From Candidatus Hydrogenedentota bacterium (lineage in GTDB: Bacteria > Hydrogenedentota > Hydrogenedentia > Hydrogenedentales > SLHB01): a stretch of 64,000 bases of DNA. Below the pieces are notes generated by a model, which was not told where the DNA came from, searched no databases, and saw only the letters and a program-made list of their open reading frames with translations. Made by a program: the position numbers and the translations under genes. Below are positions 60,541 to 64,000 of this stretch, piece after piece (positions within the stretch are counted from its first letter, which is position 1; the number at the start of each line of letters is the position of its first letter). Location of the stretch: the NCBI GenBank assembly GCA_035416745.1, contig DAOLNV010000013.1:14674-78673 (forward strand), given 5' to 3'.

Positions 60541-63500
60541 TCATGGCCGCCGGGCAATTACGCGGAAGCCGGTGTTGTAGACCTTCTGCCAGGGGTGGTA
60601 GGCGTAGCGGCAGGCGCATGCGGCTTCGGCGGGGCGGTCGTACCACGAACCGCCGCGCACGACGCGTTTCTCGCCCGATTCAGGGGTCTCCCGCCCGTCG
60701 CCGGGGTCGTACGGATAGGCGCGCCACGCGCTGCGGGTCCACTCGGCCACGTTGCCGTGCATGTCGAACAACCCCCACGGGTTTTGCTTGAACGAGCCGA
60801 CCGGGGCCGATACGCGGAAGCCGTCGTCCACCTCGTTGACGGCCGGCCGGTAGGGGTACAGGGCGCCTGAAGGCAGGCCCCAGGGAGCGAACGTATCGAT
60901 CTGCGACAAACGGGTGTCGGCCAGATTCGCAAACTGGGCAAAATCGACGCTGGTCTCCCCATACCACATCGGCGTCGTCGTTCCGGCGCGGCAGGCGTAT
61001 TCCCATTCGGCCTCCGAGGGCAACATCACCCTTTCATCCGTGCGCCGGGATAGCCATTCGCAAAAACGCGTGGCCTCGTCCCACGAGACGCGGACCACCG
61101 GCTGCGTGGGGCCGTTAAGTGGGTAGCCGCGCTCCTCAACGCTGAACTGTAGGAAATCCCCGTGTTCGAGACGGCTGTCGTGGGCAGGATCGAAGGCCGC
61201 GTACTGCTCGTTGGTGATTTCGCACCGGCTCATCCAGAAGCCGCGTGGAATGGCGACCTCGTGCACGGGACGTTCGGAAAGGTGGCCCGTTTCGCTTCCG
61301 AGCCTGACGGCGCCGGCGGGGACAAAGACCCATTCGAGACCCACGCCCGGCGCGAGTGCGCTGACCCGAGTCCCGCCGGGAACGGGGGTATCCGGCGTTT
61401 GGGTCTCCGCGGACGCAACGTCCGCCGCAGTCCGATGCTCCTGTGGCGGGACGCTCGCGGGGTCCGCGCTGGCGGACGCATCGAGGAGCGCGGTAAGGTC
61501 GTAGATAGCCTCGGGGTCTTCGTCGATGCCCGCGTAGCGTTTCAGCATGTCGCGCCGCCGGTCGCGCTGGTGATTGACCAGCTCGCCGCCCACGATCTCA
61601 TGCCAGGTGCCGTGCGCGGGGGCATTGAGATCGATCCAGGTAATGAACCGGTCCCATGCCTCGGGGGACAGTTCGACGCCTTGGTGGCCTTTCGACAAGA
61701 GCCGCACGAGGCGCGTGGTATCGGCGTGGAAGTCGCAGGGGGTGAGGAGGTGCATATCGCTTTCCATGGTGCTTGTGCGGACGTAACTGCGGAGCGCCAG
61801 ATAAGATGGCGAGAACGTAGTGCCTTTGGCGTAGGCTTCGTCTCCGGCGGGCGGGTGTACGGCCGGGGCGTTGCGGAAATCGGGAAGACCCTCGCTGCCG
61901 TCGTGGCATGCAACGCAATACTTGTTCAGGACCGGCTGCACCTCGCGTATGAACGAAAAGCCGCGCGTGGGACCGTACCAGGGGGCGATCGCGGTGGGCG
62001 GCCGCCGAACGGCGAGCGTGTTTCGAGAAGGGGCAGTACTGTTCTGCGGTTCATGGCAGCCCACACACGAAACGACCTCGCCCGGCATGCCCACGAACCA
62101 GCTTCGCATCAACTGGAGCGCTCTACCGCCGGCATCGAGCGGTTGAATCGAAATGGGCGTGTTGGCGGGCACACGAAACAAGGCGCTTCCGTCAGACTCG
62201 ACCGGAACCGTGCCCAGGACGCGTTTGATGTCCCATGGGCCATCGAGACCTACCCGGTTAACCTGCCCGCCCATGCCGTGATAGGCGAAATGATACGTGA
62301 AGAGGCGCAACTGTTTGACCGTGCCGCGGGGAACGCCTTCGAGGCCGGGGCCGGCGTGGACGTCGGTGAGATACACGGTGGCTTCGGGGTCAGCAAGGTT
62401 CACGCGCGGGGCGATGATCGGAGGCGCCGGCGTCGCCCGCAACGGCAACGGCTCGAGCAGCGCCCAGCCCTCGGCTTCTTTGATCAGCGTCATATTGTCG
62501 AACACGTCAACGAGGTATACGCCCCACCTCGACTCGGGGGTTGGCTTCGACGAAACAAGGAAATACTTGTCGCTCAACGGATAAGGATGCAGGAACTTCG
62601 GCCAGTTGTTCATCACCAGCCCATCGAGAATCACCGGGTTGACCGGTTTGCCGCGTCCGGGTATGCGTTGGATTACGCCCTTGGCTTGAGCGCGGCCCCG
62701 GGCGGGGTCGATAAGTACCAGCTCGCCCATGCGCGGCACGTCGTGGTGGCCGCTGACGACCGCCACCGCCATAGTGGGATGATTGGGCACGGGCCGGGCG
62801 AAGAACAGCCCGTTGGGCCAGTACGAGTTGCTGCCGTAGTACTCGGCCTGATTGGTGCCGTCGGGATTCATGTGGAAGAGTATCCGCGACGCGAAATGCG
62901 GCAGGTCCGAGTACTCCCAGCGAAGATACAGAACGCGTCCGTTGTTGAGAACGGCCGGACACCAGTTGTGGTCCTGTTCAAAAGTCAGACGGCGGATAGC
63001 GCCGGTCTCTGCCTCGCACCGGTAGAGATGAGACACGTGAGACGAGCCCGTCACGCACGGGACGCCGATAAAGCAGGCGGTCGAAGTGAACAGTATGGCG
63101 CCATCTGGCAGGTAGCAGGCATCGTAGTTGTCGACGTCGGGTTCGCTGATTAGCGGAAGCTGGCGCAGGCCGGTCCCGTCAGCGGCGATCTCAAATACCT
63201 GCCAGCGCCGGTCTTCGCCGGGCATCGAGAAGAGCATGCGTGAGCCGTCGAAATGGAGGTCCACGTCGCCCACGAACCGTCCCCCTTCGGGTTTGTAGAG
63301 AGTCACGGGGTCCGCATCGAGGTCGTCGAGCGAGAGGATGCAGAGTTCGTTGTCGATGCCGTCTCTCGAAATGCTCGAGTTGCTCTCCCAGTTCATGGGA
63401 AGCCCGAGGTTCGCTTCGCTGCGCTTGATGAGCACAATGCGCTCGAAATCCAGCAGAGGATTGGCAAGAAGGGCCTTCCGTTGAAACGCGAGAATCTCGT

Positions 63501-63813
63501 CCACGCGCGCCTGCACGCTGGCGTCGTTGGCCTGCCAGCCCCACAGTCCGCCGCGCTCGCTGAGATTGGCCGCATCGCGGATTTCACGGGCCCAGATTTC
63601 GTAGCGAGCGAGCGCCTGGAGGAAGGATGGGCCCTCGGGATAGCGCTCGCCAAACTCGCGGGAGAGATCCTCGAGCGCGAGTCGCAGGGCTTCGCCATTG
63701 AACTCCCGCAACCGTTCGGCGGGAGACCGTCCCTCGGAAGCCGGATACGCCCGCAGCGGATACAAGAGAGTAAGCCCGCAACTGATGATCAACGCCATTG
63801 TCAGACTACGCAT
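60541..63813 (-). CDS. Secreted HZS-alpha-like cytochrome with C-terminal SUMF1 domain (paralogue)
   Basis: This 1090-residue secreted paralogue of the gene ending at 51438 shares helical region, propeller (VGDVDLHFDGSRMLFSMPG, DNYDACYLPDGAILFTST), two heme motifs (CVGCH near residue 579, CVACH near 631) and SUMF1 domain (~823-1088: FVPAGAVRLGS, MHGNVAEWTR, VRGGSWYDRP). It lacks the N-terminal jelly roll. ATG 63813 is chosen because GAGGGC lies in range and the signal peptide MRSLTMALIISCGLTLLYP starts there; ATG 63831 is an alternative. As in its paralogue, the two cysteines of true formylglycine-generating enzymes are not at the expected place. Its function is unknown. Confidence 0.8.
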   Translation of the reverse strand: MRSLTMALIISCGLTLLYPLRAYPASEGRSPAERLREFNGEALRLALEDLSREFGERYPEGPSFLQALARYEIWAREIRDAANLSERGGLWGWQANDASVQARVDEILAFQRKALLANPLLDFERIVLIKRSEANLGLPMNWESNSSISRDGIDNELCILSLDDLDADPVTLYKPEGGRFVGDVDLHFDGSRMLFSMPGEDRRWQVFEIAADGTGLRQLPLISEPDVDNYDACYLPDGAILFTSTACFIGVPCVTGSSHVSHLYRCEAETGAIRRLTFEQDHNWCPAVLNNGRVLYLRWEYSDLPHFASRILFHMNPDGTNQAEYYGSNSYWPNGLFFARPVPNHPTMAVAVVSGHHDVPRMGELVLIDPARGRAQAKGVIQRIPGRGKPVNPVILDGLVMNNWPKFLHPYPLSDKYFLVSSKPTPESRWGVYLVDVFDNMTLIKEAEGWALLEPLPLRATPAPPIIAPRVNLADPEATVYLTDVHAGPGLEGVPRGTVKQLRLFTYHFAYHGMGGQVNRVGLDGPWDIKRVLGTVPVESDGSALFRVPANTPISIQPLDAGGRALQLMRSWFVGMPGEVVSCVGCHEPQNSTAPSRNTLAVRRPPTAIAPWYGPTRGFSFIREVQPVLNKYCVACHDGSEGLPDFRNAPAVHPPAGDEAYAKGTTFSPSYLALRSYVRTSTMESDMHLLTPCDFHADTTRLVRLLSKGHQGVELSPEAWDRFITWIDLNAPAHGTWHEIVGGELVNHQRDRRRDMLKRYAGIDEDPEAIYDLTALLDASASADPASVPPQEHRTAADVASAETQTPDTPVPGGTRVSALAPGVGLEWVFVPAGAVRLGSETGHLSERPVHEVAIPRGFWMSRCEITNEQYAAFDPAHDSRLEHGDFLQFSVEERGYPLNGPTQPVVRVSWDEATRFCEWLSRRTDERVMLPSEAEWEYACRAGTTTPMWYGETSVDFAQFANLADTRLSQIDTFAPWGLPSGALYPYRPAVNEVDDGFRVSAPVGSFKQNPWGLFDMHGNVAEWTRSAWRAYPYDPGDGRETPESGEKRVVRGGSWYDRPAEAACACRYAYHPWQKVYNTGFRVIARRP

Positions 63814-63864
63814 GCTGCCCTCGTCTCCCATTGGACCCGGCCCGGCCGCACGGGAATCGGGCTA

Positions 63865-64000
63865 TCATTCCGAAACACGTTTCGCGGCCTGAACGGGTTT
63901 GTCCACGGCACACACCACCCGGAAACCCACGTTGTAGACACGCTGGTAAGGCCGGTATGCCAGGCGCATGGCCGAGCGCGCCCGCATGGGCCGGTCACGC
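63865..64000 (-). CDS. SUMF1-domain protein, C-terminus only (cut by window edge)
   Basis: A minus-strand frame enters at the right edge and ends at the stop 63865-63867. Its 44 codons read ...RLAYRPYQRVYNVGFRVV... and match the end of a SUMF1 domain, like the two complete paralogues. The tail ends in CAVDKPVQAAKRVSE. The next gene's start lies about 50 bases on. Confidence 0.75.
   Translation of the reverse strand, partial: RDRPMRARSAMRLAYRPYQRVYNVGFRVVCAVDKPVQAAKRVSE

Noticed and set aside
1..64000. tRNA, rRNA, CRISPR arrays, transposases or phage genes
   Set aside because: None was recognised on reading through the intergenic regions; all large open frames with motifs are accounted for by the genes listed.

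Overview
The window is high-GC bacterial DNA. No rRNA, tRNA or CRISPR array was seen. The gene content is typical of a heterotroph from Hydrogenedentota, Planctomycetota or a related lineage: secreted glycoside hydrolases, uroporphyrinogen-decarboxylase-like proteins, very large secreted cytochrome/SUMF1 proteins, a PEP-CTERM protein, SufBCDSU, cytochrome bd and a HypA-F set. No phylogenetic marker is present, so the assignment is an inference from gene content.

Layout. 0-7 kb (mostly minus): a HAD hydrolase cut by the left edge, a broken GxxExxY gene on the plus strand, and an overlapping set of a ceramidase-like/C45 fusion, an anchored unknown protein, ScpA and YraN. 7.5-8.7 kb: a sigma-70 promoter, a leucine-rich leader peptide and a perfect intrinsic terminator precede a short LeuA-like protein that lacks key residues. 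9-20 kb: two UROD-like enzymes, an FG-GAP/DUF4091 protein, a GH2 beta-galactosidase and a GH29 fucosidase. 19.8-25.5 kb: hydrogenase maturation genes, hypAB on plus converging on hypFCDE on minus, with no hydrogenase structural genes in view. 25.8-34.3 kb: DUF2089/PspC pair, PhoD-like phosphatase, an HTH-cyclase-like regulator, AhcY, a membrane protein and a LarA racemase. 34.5-45.3 kb (plus): sufBCDSU, nadA, two small proteins, a PHP phosphoesterase and cydAB, ending in a strong bidirectional terminator. 45.4-46.4 kb: a PEP-CTERM gene with a candidate sigma-54 promoter and upstream dyads. 46.8-64 kb (minus): beta-propeller, Rid-like and c-type cytochrome proteins, a VOC/DhaK/DhaL/LsrF-like/cupin operon, and three SUMF1-domain proteins (one cut by the right edge), with a 76-bp hairpin-bearing tandem repeat between them.

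How it fits together. The secreted hydrolases (GH2, GH29, GH123-like, ceramidase-like) indicate polysaccharide and glycoconjugate breakdown. The DhaKL/LsrF-like operon would process a phosphorylated ketose. SufBCDSU supplies Fe-S clusters to enzymes such as NadA encoded just downstream, and CydAB provides microaerobic respiration. Nickel use is implied by Hyp and LarA. Least ordinary observations: the leucine attenuator before a decayed LeuA-like gene, the sigma-54/dyad architecture of the PEP-CTERM gene, an HTH protein with a residue-depleted class III cyclase domain, a HypA without its zinc finger, the ceramidase-like/C45 fusion, and promoters lying so close to start codons that leaderless mRNAs are likely.
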